Positions 44,167 to 52,442 of a stretch of DNA of 64,000 nt are shown here, one piece after another. Both the position numbers and the translations under genes were made by a program. Source of the DNA: Salinibacterium amurskyense (GTDB taxonomy: Bacteria; Actinomycetota; Actinomycetes; Actinomycetales; Microbacteriaceae); assembly GCF_002797685.1 (NCBI RefSeq), contig NZ_PGFH01000002.1, forward strand, positions 248,001 through 312,000, given 5' to 3'. The notes below the pieces were generated by a model. That model was not told the origin of the DNA. It was given only the letters and a program-made list of their open reading frames with translations, and made no database searches. Within the stretch, counting starts at the first letter, position 1. Every line of letters begins with the position of its first letter.

Positions 44167-45207
44167 GTGAATCAGCAGGTTCAGTTTGGACTCGGCACAT
44201 TTGGCGACGTCACGGTAGATGAAGACGGTGCGCCGCTCAGCCAAGCGCAGGTCATCCGCAACGTTGTCGCTGAGGGAGTGCTGGCCGACAAGCTCGGCAT
44301 TGATTACTTCGGCGTGGGTGAGCACCACCGCGACGACTTCGCCATCACTGCTCCCGAGACCGTCTTGGGCGCTCTTGCCGCCGCGACCACCAACATCCAG
44401 TTGGGCTCAGCCGTCACGGTCTTGAGCTCTGACGACCCCGTGCGCGTCTACGAACGCTTTGCCACCGTGGATGCCCTGTCGAACGGCCGCGCGGAGATCA
44501 TTCTCGGTCGCGGCTCATTTACCGAATCGTTTCCGCTCTTCGGCTACAACCTCGCCGACTACGAAACGCTCTTCTCTGAGAAGCTCGACCTGTTCTCTGA
44601 ACTCATCAAGGAAGAGCCGGTTACGTGGTCGGGCACTCTTCGCGCCGGCCTGAAGAACCAAGAAGTCTTCCCGCGCACCGAATCTGGCTCGCTCAAGACC
44701 TGGATCGGCGTCGGCGGAAGCCCCGAATCTGTCGTGCGCGCCGCCCGCTACGGGATGCCCATGGTGCTGGCGATCATCGGCGGCCAACCCGAACGGTTCG
44801 CGCCCTACGCGCAGCTGTTCCACAACGCCTTGGCCGAGTTGGGGCAACCCGACCTGCCGATCGCCGTTCACTCGCCCGGCTACATCACCGACTCCGACGA
44901 CAAGGTCGTCGAGGAGATGTGGCCGCACTACAAGACGATGCGTGACCGCATCGGTCGCGACCGTGGCTGGCCCGAGTCGAGCGTTGATGAGTTCATCGGC
45001 GAAGTGAAGCACGGCTCCATGTACGCCGGATCGCCGGAGACCGTGGCGCAAAAGATAGCGAACACTATCTCTGCCCTCGGCATCCAGCGATTCGACATGA
45101 AGTACAGCGCAGGAACCCTGCCTCACGAACGCATGATGCGCAGTATTGAGTTGTACGCCACCGAGGTCATTCCTCGGGTTCGAGAGTTGCTGGCTGAGAA
45201 GGCCTAG
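44167..45207 (+). CDS. LLM-class flavin-dependent oxidoreductase
   Basis: A 346-residue luciferase-like monooxygenase fold protein. It has an FMN-binding barrel with FGVGEHHRDDFAITAPE and IILGRGSFTESFPLFGY. Members of this family use reduced FMN or F420, and the substrate cannot be told here. The start is GTG 44167 with AAGGGAG six bases before it. The upstream in-frame ATG at 44110 lacks such a site. The stop overlaps the convergent DUF4349 gene by four bases, so the two transcripts overlap at the ends. Confidence 0.88.
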   Translation: MNQQVQFGLGTFGDVTVDEDGAPLSQAQVIRNVVAEGVLADKLGIDYFGVGEHHRDDFAITAPETVLGALAAATTNIQLGSAVTVLSSDDPVRVYERFATVDALSNGRAEIILGRGSFTESFPLFGYNLADYETLFSEKLDLFSELIKEEPVTWSGTLRAGLKNQEVFPRTESGSLKTWIGVGGSPESVVRAARYGMPMVLAIIGGQPERFAPYAQLFHNALAELGQPDLPIAVHSPGYITDSDDKVVEEMWPHYKTMRDRIGRDRGWPESSVDEFIGEVKHGSMYAGSPETVAQKIANTISALGIQRFDMKYSAGTLPHERMMRSIELYATEVIPRVRELLAEKA

Positions 45208-46199
45208 TCGGCCTTCGGCTCCTCGGGGGTAGTGGTGGTGGCTGCGTCGGCGTGTGCCGTTTCCGTCTCAGCCGTCGCTGTCTCAACCGGGGCGGATGTC
45301 GCGGCCGGTGCTGCGGAGGTCGAACGTCTGCCTGAACGCAATGCCGTTCGCACGATCACTACGATGACACCGCCGACGATCGCGAGAAGAACGAGCCACG
45401 GCAGCAGCACTCCGAGCAGTACGAGAAGGCCGGAGAAGAAGGCAACGAGCCCGGCCCAGCCGGCCGCGAGTCCGTCAAGGAACGTGTCGGGTTCGGTGGT
45501 GGGGGCATCCGCTTCGGAGACTAGGCTGAGCGTGAGCGTCGACATCGCAACCTGATCATCGAAGTACCGCTTTTGTGATTTCAGGCTCTCGAGTTCCCCT
45601 TGGCGGCTAGAGATTGCGGTCTCCAGTTGGATCAACGTTTCGGTGTCGCTTGCCTTCGTGAGCAGAGCGAGCAAACGGTCGACCGACGCTTCGAGAGCCG
45701 TGATGCGCGCTTCCAGATCGCGCGACTGCATCGTGACGTCCTGGGCGTTGGTGGAGACCTCTTGCAGTTCTCCCAGCTCCTTGAACTTGTCGAGCGTGGC
45801 GGTGAGGTTGGATGCCGGAATGCGCAGCGTGAGGGTGGAGCTGCCCCGGTTGCCTTCCGACGGCGCATACTCGTTGCGGCCGTCAACGCGACCACCCACA
45901 GATTCGGTGATGCGGATGGCCTCGGCGGTCGCTTCATCGGGGCTCACTACCGTCACGGCCATGTAGCCCGTAGTGATGACCTCGCGGCTGATGTCGGACT
46001 CATTCGCGAGAGCGCCGTCGGCGGCGGGGGCGCCAAGTTCTTGAACGTCGCCGGACGTGCCGGACCGCCCCTCGATCGCCTCGTCAACGAGATACTCCGA
46101 CGACTCGCTCGTCGAGAGATTGCTCATCCCGGCAGAACAGCCCGAGAGAACGAGTGCGGAAAATGCCAGTGCTGTGGTGATCTTTAGTGTGCGCCTCAT
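45204..46199 (-). CDS. DUF4349 lipoprotein with coiled coil and C-terminal membrane helix
   Basis: A 331-residue protein. The signal peptide ends in the lipobox LVLSGCSAG. A DUF4349 region follows, with ITTGYMAVTVVSPDEATAEA and a coiled-coil stretch from about residue 150 to 215 (LEARITALEASVDRLLALL). A hydrophobic segment LLVLLGVLLPWLVLLAIVGG near residue 265 is followed by an Ala/Thr-rich tail. The lipid anchor and helix would tie it to the outer face of the membrane. The function of the family is not known. It stands alone in its direction. Confidence 0.85.
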   Translation of the reverse strand: MRRTLKITTALAFSALVLSGCSAGMSNLSTSESSEYLVDEAIEGRSGTSGDVQELGAPAADGALANESDISREVITTGYMAVTVVSPDEATAEAIRITESVGGRVDGRNEYAPSEGNRGSSTLTLRIPASNLTATLDKFKELGELQEVSTNAQDVTMQSRDLEARITALEASVDRLLALLTKASDTETLIQLETAISSRQGELESLKSQKRYFDDQVAMSTLTLSLVSEADAPTTEPDTFLDGLAAGWAGLVAFFSGLLVLLGVLLPWLVLLAIVGGVIVVIVRTALRSGRRSTSAAPAATSAPVETATAETETAHADAATTTTPEEPKAD

Positions 46200-46316
46200 G
46201 TTTTCAATGTAGGGCTGCGGGATGCGGAAAAACTACCCAACGTTTGTCACGATTCGAGCGTCACCACCTGATCGTTATCGCTCGTGAGCTCCGCGCGCAG
46301 TGGGCATGAGCTTGAC

Positions 46317-46341
46317 GTTTTCTGAAAGCACACTTGGGGTT
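46317..46341 (+). promoter_or_regulatory. Possible SigB-like promoter of the small protein gene
   Basis: GTTT (46317-46320), 15 bases, then GGGGTT (46336-46341) resembles GTTT-N15-GGGTAT, the actinobacterial stress-sigma pattern. The match is imperfect. It is considered because the gene product is of a stress-associated type. Confidence 0.3.
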
Positions 46342-46387
46342 CTATGGAAAATTCGATGCCGCTGGCACGCCGCAGATATCGTGAAAT

Positions 46388-46408
46388 AGTGCCTCACAGC
46401 GAGGCACT
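46388..46408 (+). promoter_or_regulatory. Hairpin in the leader of the small protein gene
   Basis: AGTGCCTC (46388-46395) pairs perfectly with GAGGCACT (46401-46408) around ACAGC, 28 bases before the AGGAGG ribosome-binding site. It may stabilise the message of the highly expressed small gene. Confidence 0.5.
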
Positions 46409-46441
46409 GAAAGACACGGATTACTTACACAAGGAGGAATC

Positions 46442-46654
46442 ATGGGTCTCATCGATAACGCAAAGGACGCCGGCGAAGCCACCGCAAAGAAGGTCGGAGA
46501 GTTCGTCGACGACACCAAGGAGCGCGTCAGTGACGCAGCCGACCAGGCTGAGGCCGATGCCGAGGTGAAGAAGGCAGAAGCCGACCTCGAGCGCGCGAAA
46601 GCCGAGAGCGAAGCCACCGAAGCGAAGAACGAGTACAAAGAGAACCTTCGCTAA
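46442..46654 (+). CDS. Small charged helical protein, CsbD-like or stress-type
   Basis: A 70-residue, very hydrophilic protein rich in Ala, Glu, Lys and Asp. It begins MGLIDNAKDAGEATAKKVGE and is predicted to be one long helix or coiled coil. It has no Cys and no Trp. AAGGAGGAATC directly before ATG 46442 is the strongest ribosome-binding site in this part of the window, so it should be made in large amounts. The composition resembles CsbD/LEA-type stress proteins, but no family is certain. It stands alone between the DUF4349 gene and an alpha/beta hydrolase gene. Confidence 0.82.
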   Translation: MGLIDNAKDAGEATAKKVGEFVDDTKERVSDAADQAEADAEVKKAEADLERAKAESEATEAKNEYKENLR

Positions 46655-46705
46655 ATTGGTTCGCTAACTCAGCATCCACCCGTCTGGGACTGGGATACTG
46701 AGCAC

Positions 46706-47533
46706 ATGGGTTTATGGGCGGCGTTTCGACGGTGGGTTACCCCGTCGAAAGCACCGCTGCTGAATATTGCTGCGGATGAGGGCGAAGGCCCCGTGATTAT
46801 CTTTCTTCACGGGATCGCCTCGTCCGCGGCGACATTCACCCATGTCATCCCGCAGCTTTCAGATCACTACCGCTGCATCTCGTTCGATCTCCTCGGCTTT
46901 GGAGAATCACCCAGCCCCGCGGATGCCACCTTCACGATCGAAGAGCACGTGGATTCCATCCGTGCCACGATCAATTCGCTCAAGCTCGACGCCCCTTTTA
47001 TTCTCGTGGGCCACTCGCTCGGCAGCCTTCTCGCTGCGCGTTACACGGCGATGCACCCCAGCAAGGTCAGTCGCCTCGTTCTGGTGAGCCCACCCATCTA
47101 CGTGCCGCCGAACCAGATCGGCGATCCACTCGTGCGTGCCCGCGTCGGCGCTTACATGCGGGCCTACGAGTTCTTGCGCGACAACAAAGATTTCACGATG
47201 GCGACCGCTGAAACGTTAGGCCGTCTCTTTCAGCTCGAGGACATCCTCGATGTATCCGAGCGCAATTGGCAAGCCTTCGTGCTGAGCCTCAAGAACTGCA
47301 TCGAAACTCAAACAACCGTGAGCGATATCGCCTCCGTGCGGGTGCCGATTGACGTGGTGTATGGCTCTCTCGACCAGTTCATCGCACCGGGAACGATGCG
47401 CATCGTCGAACAGATGCGGCAAGTGACGATGCATCGAGTCGAGGCGAACGACCACCTCGTGCGCAAACGCCTGGCCAAGCGACTGGTCTCCGTGATCGAT
47501 AGCGGCGCCGAACTGGCGCAGAAGGCGCGCTAG
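46706..47533 (+). CDS. Alpha/beta hydrolase
   Basis: A 275-residue soluble alpha/beta hydrolase. The oxyanion loop is FLHGIASSAATF, the nucleophile elbow is LVGHSLGSLLA, the Asp is in VYGSLDQFIAP, and the terminal His is in VEANDHLVRK. The triad is thus complete. The domain resembles esterases and C-C hydrolases, with no specific substrate readable. ATG 46706 lies 51 bases after the small protein gene. An FAD-dependent monooxygenase gene follows, and the pair could act in one degradative route. Confidence 0.85.
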   Translation: MGLWAAFRRWVTPSKAPLLNIAADEGEGPVIIFLHGIASSAATFTHVIPQLSDHYRCISFDLLGFGESPSPADATFTIEEHVDSIRATINSLKLDAPFILVGHSLGSLLAARYTAMHPSKVSRLVLVSPPIYVPPNQIGDPLVRARVGAYMRAYEFLRDNKDFTMATAETLGRLFQLEDILDVSERNWQAFVLSLKNCIETQTTVSDIASVRVPIDVVYGSLDQFIAPGTMRIVEQMRQVTMHRVEANDHLVRKRLAKRLVSVIDSGAELAQKAR

Positions 47534-47559
47534 CCGCGAGCGGTAACCTCCGCGAGCGG
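47534..47559 (+). repeat. Two tandem CCGCGAGCGG units upstream of the monooxygenase gene
   Basis: CCGCGAGCGG occurs at 47534-47543 and again at 47550-47559, a 16-base period. Each copy is a small dyad, CCGC-GA-GCGG. They start just after the hydrolase stop and end about 20 bases before the ribosome-binding site of the next gene. Confidence 0.55.
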
Positions 47560-47593
47560 CAGGAGTAGCGTGGAGCTAACGGAGGGAACTCTC

Positions 47594-48841
47594 ATGGCCC
47601 AGCAACTCGACACCACCGTCTGCATCGCAGGGGGAGGCCCGGCCGGAATCATGGCCGGTCTCATTCTGGCTCGCGCCGGCATCGATGTCGTGGTACTTGA
47701 GAAACACGCCGACTTTCTGCGCGACTTTCGCGGCGACACCGTTCACCCGTCCACGCTGAATCTGCTCGACCAGCTCGGGTTGGGCGAGGCGGCGGCGAAG
47801 ATTGACCACAGCGAGCTTTCCGTCCTCGATGCGGTGATTGACGGCATCCGGCTTCGTGCCGTTGACTTCACGATACTGCCGGCGCCACACCGCTACGTGA
47901 CGCTCATGCCGCAGTGGGATCTGCTGAACATGCTGGTGGAAGAAGCCCAGCGGCAAACCTCGTTTCGTTTGGTGCTCGAGGCGACCGCCCATTCGGAAAT
48001 TCAGGAAAACGGGCGCGTTGTCGGAATCGAAGCGACGACGCCCGACGGGCCGCTTCGCGTGAACGCGGCGCTCTCGGTGGCCGCCGATGGGCGCGCTTCA
48101 GCCGTGCGCGATGCCCTCGGCTTAGTGCCGGCAGATTATGGCGTTCCCATTGATGTGCTGTGGTTTAGGGTGCCGCGCCCCACGAAACCGATGCGCGACA
48201 CTCTCGCTAACATCCGGGGTGGTTCGGCTCTCGTCACGATCCCGCGACCCGGCTATTTTCAGTGCGGGCTTCTCATTCGAAAAGGCAGTTTTCCTGAATT
48301 TCAGAAGGCGGGCATCGAAGCGTTCCGCAACAAGATTGCGGCGACCGCACCACGCCTACGCGACGTGACCCACGAGATCGCGAGCTTCGACGACGTGAAA
48401 CTGCTGTCGGTGCAAATCAATCGCCTGCCTGAATGGTCGGTACCCGGTGCGATTTGTATTGGCGATGCCGCCCACGCGATGTCGCCCGCATTCGGCGTGG
48501 GCATCAACTACGCGATTCAAGACGCCGTTGCCCTCGCGAATACTCTCGTTCCCGTGCTGCGAAAGAAGGGGACGGATGCCGCAGCAATCGATGCTGCATG
48601 CGCCGCCGTGCAGCGTCGCCGCACCTTGCCCACGGTGCTCATGCAGCGCATGCAACGAGTAGCGCACCGGCTCATCAATCGCGCCACGAGTGGAGTCGTT
48701 CTGCACAACCCACCGCGCCTGCGCGAACGCTTCGTGATCGCGGTGGTGTTGCCGCGCGTGCGCCCGATTTTGGCGCGAATCGTGGGCTACGGCTTCCGGC
48801 CGGAACGCATTGCTCCGGGCATCCTGAAACCGCGCGCGTAG
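47594..48841 (+). CDS. FAD-dependent monooxygenase, PHBH family
   Basis: A 415-residue flavoprotein of the p-hydroxybenzoate hydroxylase fold. The FAD motif VCIAGGGPAGIMAGLILARA is at the N-terminus. The DG motif is near SVAADGRASAVRDALG, and the second FAD motif is CIGDAAHAMSPAFGVGINYA. Members hydroxylate aromatic or polyketide compounds with NAD(P)H and oxygen. Some act only as oxidoreductases. ATG 47594 has GGAGGG seven bases before it, which is better than the earlier in-frame codon at 47570. Confidence 0.88.
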   Translation: MAQQLDTTVCIAGGGPAGIMAGLILARAGIDVVVLEKHADFLRDFRGDTVHPSTLNLLDQLGLGEAAAKIDHSELSVLDAVIDGIRLRAVDFTILPAPHRYVTLMPQWDLLNMLVEEAQRQTSFRLVLEATAHSEIQENGRVVGIEATTPDGPLRVNAALSVAADGRASAVRDALGLVPADYGVPIDVLWFRVPRPTKPMRDTLANIRGGSALVTIPRPGYFQCGLLIRKGSFPEFQKAGIEAFRNKIAATAPRLRDVTHEIASFDDVKLLSVQINRLPEWSVPGAICIGDAAHAMSPAFGVGINYAIQDAVALANTLVPVLRKKGTDAAAIDAACAAVQRRRTLPTVLMQRMQRVAHRLINRATSGVVLHNPPRLRERFVIAVVLPRVRPILARIVGYGFRPERIAPGILKPRA

Positions 48842-48907
48842 GCCGAACCGGGCCCACGTCAGCCAGGGGTCAACCTCTGCTGTCCGAGCGCCCTAGCGCC
48901 CGCGGGC

Positions 48908-49615
48908 TTAGTACGTCTCGAGCACCATCGTGACGGCCCAGACAACGCTGGCGCCGATGAGGGCGGCGAAGACGAGGAGCCAGAATACCGAGGGAATGCC
49001 GGTGCGCTTGAAGAGGAGGTAGGCGTCGGAGGTGCTCAGCTGGTCGCGGCGGCGAGTGTGAACACCGATCACGGTGGCGAGGCCGCGCACGCTTCCCACG
49101 AGTAGGGCGATCGCGATCACGAGGAGCACGTAGCTCTGCTGTTCGGGCGTTGCCCACGCCCAGAGCGCGGCGCTCGCGGCGGCGGAAACGGCCACGACAA
49201 GGAAGCCGAAGAGGTTGCGAATCACGAGCAGCGTGAGCACGAGGATGATGCCGCCGATGAACAGCGCCATGGCGGTGTAGCCCTGGGTGACGCACCAGAG
49301 TTGCACGGCTCCGACGATGGCCGGCGCGGGATAGCCGAGCGATCCGCTGATCACGGAGCCCAGTTTGCCGCGGCCGCTACTGACAGCTTCACCGGAGTGG
49401 TTCATCCGAATCTTCATGCCGTGTACGAAGCGACCGGTGAGAATCGCGCCGACAGCATGGCCGAGTTCGTGCACGAGGGTCGTGAAGAGTCCGAACCATT
49501 TCCAGATGGGCTGCGGGATGCTCAGCACGGCCGCTGCGGCCACGATCACGATCAGCAGAGTCGGCGAGATGTCGACCGGGGTCGTGCGGGCGAGGGAGTC
49601 GAGAAGGGCATCCAT
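48908..49615 (-). CDS. M50-family membrane metallopeptidase-like protein
   Basis: A 235-residue membrane protein with five or six helices. The zinc motif HELGHAVGA lies at about residue 49 in a hydrophobic segment, as in peptidase M50B and site-2 protease-like proteins. Its substrate is unknown. The gene is alone in its direction, divergent from DUF4956 and convergent with the monooxygenase gene. No PDZ domain is present, so it is a minimal form. Confidence 0.85.
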   Translation of the reverse strand: MDALLDSLARTTPVDISPTLLIVIVAAAAVLSIPQPIWKWFGLFTTLVHELGHAVGAILTGRFVHGMKIRMNHSGEAVSSGRGKLGSVISGSLGYPAPAIVGAVQLWCVTQGYTAMALFIGGIILVLTLLVIRNLFGFLVVAVSAAASAALWAWATPEQQSYVLLVIAIALLVGSVRGLATVIGVHTRRRDQLSTSDAYLLFKRTGIPSVFWLLVFAALIGASVVWAVTMVLETY

Positions 49616-49682
49616 TCGGGAATTGTCTCACCTCGAAGCTACGAGTGAGGCCTTTTTAGGACTCCCACGCCGCGTCGAGATC

Positions 49683-49704
49683 GTTCATAGAAAGTCCATA
49701 GAGT
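49683..49704 (+). promoter_or_regulatory. PHO-box-like direct repeat upstream of the polyphosphate pair
   Basis: GTTCATAGAAA (49683-49693) is directly followed by GTCCATAGAGT (49694-49704), an 11-base direct repeat with eight matches. Actinobacterial PHO boxes in Streptomyces are 11-base direct repeats starting GTTCA. The site lies about 67 bases before the DUF4956 start. Confidence 0.45.
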
Positions 49705-49770
49705 TCTCGGGCTCAATGGGGACCAGCGTGAAAGCACGACCACTCTTCGTAACAACTTTGGAGCCCCGCA

Positions 49771-50433
49771 ATGAGCCAACTCACCATGATCGCCCTCGAC
49801 CTTGTCGCCGTCGGTCTTCTCACTTTCGCTCTGTATTTTGCGCGCCACCGCCGCCGCGACCTGCTCGTCGCCTACCTCATCGTGAATGTTGGCGTGATGG
49901 CCGTTACGGTCATGCTGGCCGATAGCGCCGTCGGTGTTGGCCTTGGTCTCGGCCTGTTCGGAGTTCTCTCGATCATCCGCCTCCGTTCCTCGGAGATCGC
50001 GCAGCACGAAGTGGCGTACTACTTCGCCTCACTCGCCCTCGGCCTCATCGCGGGTCTCGGAGCTGCAGGCTTCGCCAGCGAATCCACCTCACTGGTCTCG
50101 GTCTACGTCGCCCCGGCGCTCATGGCCATGATCTTGCTCGTGATGACCTTCGGCGACCACCCGCGACTGTTCCGCGCCTACCGTCAGCAGACAGTGACGC
50201 TGGATGCCGCGATCGCCGACGAGCCCACCCTGCGTGTGCGTCTCGAAAACTTGCTGGGCGCTCGCGTTCACTCGCTCACGGTGTCGAAGCTCGACCTCGT
50301 CAACGACACGACGGTGGTGGATGTTCGCTACCGCCTCGTTGAGGGTGCTCGCTCGGCCCGCAACACCGCAACCGCTGCGCCGACCGCAGCCGCTAGCGGT
50401 GCGCACGACAACCTTGAGGCAGCACAGCGATGA
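49771..50433 (+). CDS. DUF4956 membrane protein
   Basis: A 220-residue protein with four or so N-terminal helices and a cytoplasmic C-terminal domain ending in an Ala-rich tail. The segment GLGLFGVLSIIRLRSSEIAQ is typical of DUF4956. The family is nearly always found beside VTC-type polyphosphate polymerase genes, as here (ATGA overlap with the next gene). It is thought to be the membrane partner of that enzyme, but this is inference from association. ATG 49771 follows GGAG at good distance. Confidence 0.87.
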   Translation: MSQLTMIALDLVAVGLLTFALYFARHRRRDLLVAYLIVNVGVMAVTVMLADSAVGVGLGLGLFGVLSIIRLRSSEIAQHEVAYYFASLALGLIAGLGAAGFASESTSLVSVYVAPALMAMILLVMTFGDHPRLFRAYRQQTVTLDAAIADEPTLRVRLENLLGARVHSLTVSKLDLVNDTTVVDVRYRLVEGARSARNTATAAPTAAASGAHDNLEAAQR

Positions 50434-51206
50434 ACACGCCAAACACCACCCGCTTCGCATCCATCTCGCTCGAGGAGCTGGCCGAACGCGCCTCGCTATT
50501 GACGCGGGTCGACCGCAAGTACCTAGTGCCGGCATCCGACCTGGAAGCACTGCTCGCCGAGCTCGAGTCTCAGGCTCGCGTGCTCGAGATCAATGGGCAG
50601 CAGCACTTTGACTACGAGTCGGTGTACTTCGATACTCCGGAGGCGGCGAGCTACCTGTTGGCCGCGCATCCGCGACGCCGTCGCTTCAAGGCCCGCACTC
50701 GCAGCTATCTGGACACGGGGGATTGCTACCTCGAAGTGAAGACGAAGGGCTCGCGCGGCACGACCGCCAAGCAGCGCCTGCCGTACAGCTTCGACGAGCG
50801 CGACCGTCTCACAGTCGAGGGTCGCGAGTACATCGACGAATTGCTGCAGGATGCCTCGGTCGTCGGGATCGACTCCGACACCATGGAGCCGGTGCTCACG
50901 ACGCGCTACACCCGCACGACTCTGTTTTTGCCGGGCAGCGGCAGCCGGTGCACGATCGACAGTGCGCTGGCGTGGGAGTGTGACGACGACGCGCTTCGTT
51001 TCGACGACACCGTCATTGTCGAAACCAAGTCGTCGGGCCAGGCCAGCGAGGTCGACCGCCTTCTCTGGAAGATGGGACATCGCCCGGATCGCATCTCCAA
51101 GTTTGCGACCGGCCTTGCCGCCCTTCGCCCAGAACTGCCGCACAACCGGTGGTCGCGGGTGCTCCGTCAACACTTCGCTCCGGCGCTCGAGAGCGTCGCT
51201 GCCTAA
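50430..51206 (+). CDS. VTC-domain polyphosphate polymerase-like protein
   Basis: A 258-residue protein with a single VTC/CYTH-like tunnel domain. The N-terminal RVDRKYLVP and the basic patch RRRRFKARTR line the tunnel. LEVKTKGSRGTTAKQRLPY, TTRYTRTTL and VIVETKSSG, with the terminal KFATGLAAL, also fit. Yeast Vtc4 uses ATP to make polyphosphate in such a tunnel. The same activity is inferred, probably at the membrane with the DUF4956 protein. The start overlaps the previous stop by four bases. A CotH kinase gene, often third in such operons, is absent here. Confidence 0.88.
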   Translation: MNTPNTTRFASISLEELAERASLLTRVDRKYLVPASDLEALLAELESQARVLEINGQQHFDYESVYFDTPEAASYLLAAHPRRRRFKARTRSYLDTGDCYLEVKTKGSRGTTAKQRLPYSFDERDRLTVEGREYIDELLQDASVVGIDSDTMEPVLTTRYTRTTLFLPGSGSRCTIDSALAWECDDDALRFDDTVIVETKSSGQASEVDRLLWKMGHRPDRISKFATGLAALRPELPHNRWSRVLRQHFAPALESVAA

Positions 51207-51304
51207 GCGCCACATACTTGTCGCCCGTTCGTGACTGCCCTCACGGACGGGCGACGTTTGTTGCGTGGTCGAACTTTGTCGCCGCGGAGGCGTAGCGTTG
51301 AGTC

Positions 51305-52303
51305 ATGGACATTCGCACTCTGGGCCGCACCGGCCGTTCTGTTTCCGCAATCGGTCTTGGCACGTGGCAGTTGGGTGCCGACTGGGGTGACGTGAGTGAG
51401 GCGGATGCCCGCAGCGTGCTCGATACCGCGGTGGATGGCGGCGTCACCTTCTTCGATACCGCCGACGTCTACGGTGACGGTCGCAGCGAAAAATTCATTG
51501 GCAGCTACCTCGCCGACCGCCCCGAACTCGACATCACTGTCGCGACCAAGATGGGCCGCCGCGAGGCGCAAGATCCCAGCAACTTCACCCTCGCCAAGTT
51601 CCGCGAGTGGACAGACCGCTCCCGCCAGAACCTCGGCGTTGACACTCTCGACCTCGTGCAGTTGCACTGCCCACCCACCGCAGTTTTCGGCATGGACCGT
51701 GTCTTCGATGACCTCGACACGCTCGTCGCCGAGGGCGCGATCGCTGCCTACGGCGTGAGTGTGGAGACCGCGGATGAGGCGCTCGCCGCGATCGCGCGAC
51801 CGAACGTCGCGAGCGTGCAAATCATCCTCAACGCCTTCCGCCTCAAGCCGCTGGATGCCGTACTGCCAGCCGCGCTCGACGCCGGTGTAGGAATCATCGC
51901 TCGCGTTCCGCTGGCCTCTGGTCTGCTCAGTGGAAAGTACCGCGTTGACACCACGTTCGCGGAAAACGACCACCGCACCTACAACCGCAACGGCGAAGCG
52001 TTCGACGTGGGGGAGACCTTCTCCGGCGTCGACTTCGAGACCGGCGTTGCCGCGGCTCAGGAGTTCGCGGCGCTCCTCGCCGCCGAGCCTTCCGTCGCCG
52101 ACTTCTCGACGCCACAGGTTGCACTCGCGTGGGTTGCTCAGCAGCCCGGCGTGAGCTCGGTGATTCCGGGAGCACGCAACGTGGCTCAGGCTCAGTCCAA
52201 CGCCGGTGCCGGCGAAGTGCCTGTGCTGAGCGAAGGCTTCATGGCCGGGGTGCGCGACATTTACGATCGCCACTTCCGCGCTGCCGTGCATCCACGCTGG
52301 TAA
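51305..52303 (+). CDS. Aldo/keto reductase
   Basis: A 332-residue AKR-fold oxidoreductase using NADPH. The catalytic Asp-Tyr pair is in FFDTADVYGDGRSE. The catalytic Lys is in VATKMGRREA, and the His position is in LDLVQLHCPP. The NADPH loop near the C-terminus reads VIPGARNVAQAQSNAGA. ATG 51305 follows GTTGAGTC, a weak site. The gene lies alone after the polyphosphate pair. The substrate cannot be told, since the family is broad. Confidence 0.91.
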   Translation: MDIRTLGRTGRSVSAIGLGTWQLGADWGDVSEADARSVLDTAVDGGVTFFDTADVYGDGRSEKFIGSYLADRPELDITVATKMGRREAQDPSNFTLAKFREWTDRSRQNLGVDTLDLVQLHCPPTAVFGMDRVFDDLDTLVAEGAIAAYGVSVETADEALAAIARPNVASVQIILNAFRLKPLDAVLPAALDAGVGIIARVPLASGLLSGKYRVDTTFAENDHRTYNRNGEAFDVGETFSGVDFETGVAAAQEFAALLAAEPSVADFSTPQVALAWVAQQPGVSSVIPGARNVAQAQSNAGAGEVPVLSEGFMAGVRDIYDRHFRAAVHPRW

Positions 52304-52442
52304 TCGCATACGGGTAGAGCGACCGCGTCATGCCTTTAGGGGCGGGACGCGGGCGTCTTTCGCGATGGCTGCTGGCGTACGACTCGTTGGCGTATGACTT
52401 GGCGTGTAGGACTTGCCGATGCAGGGTCGCTGTTTGTGGACG

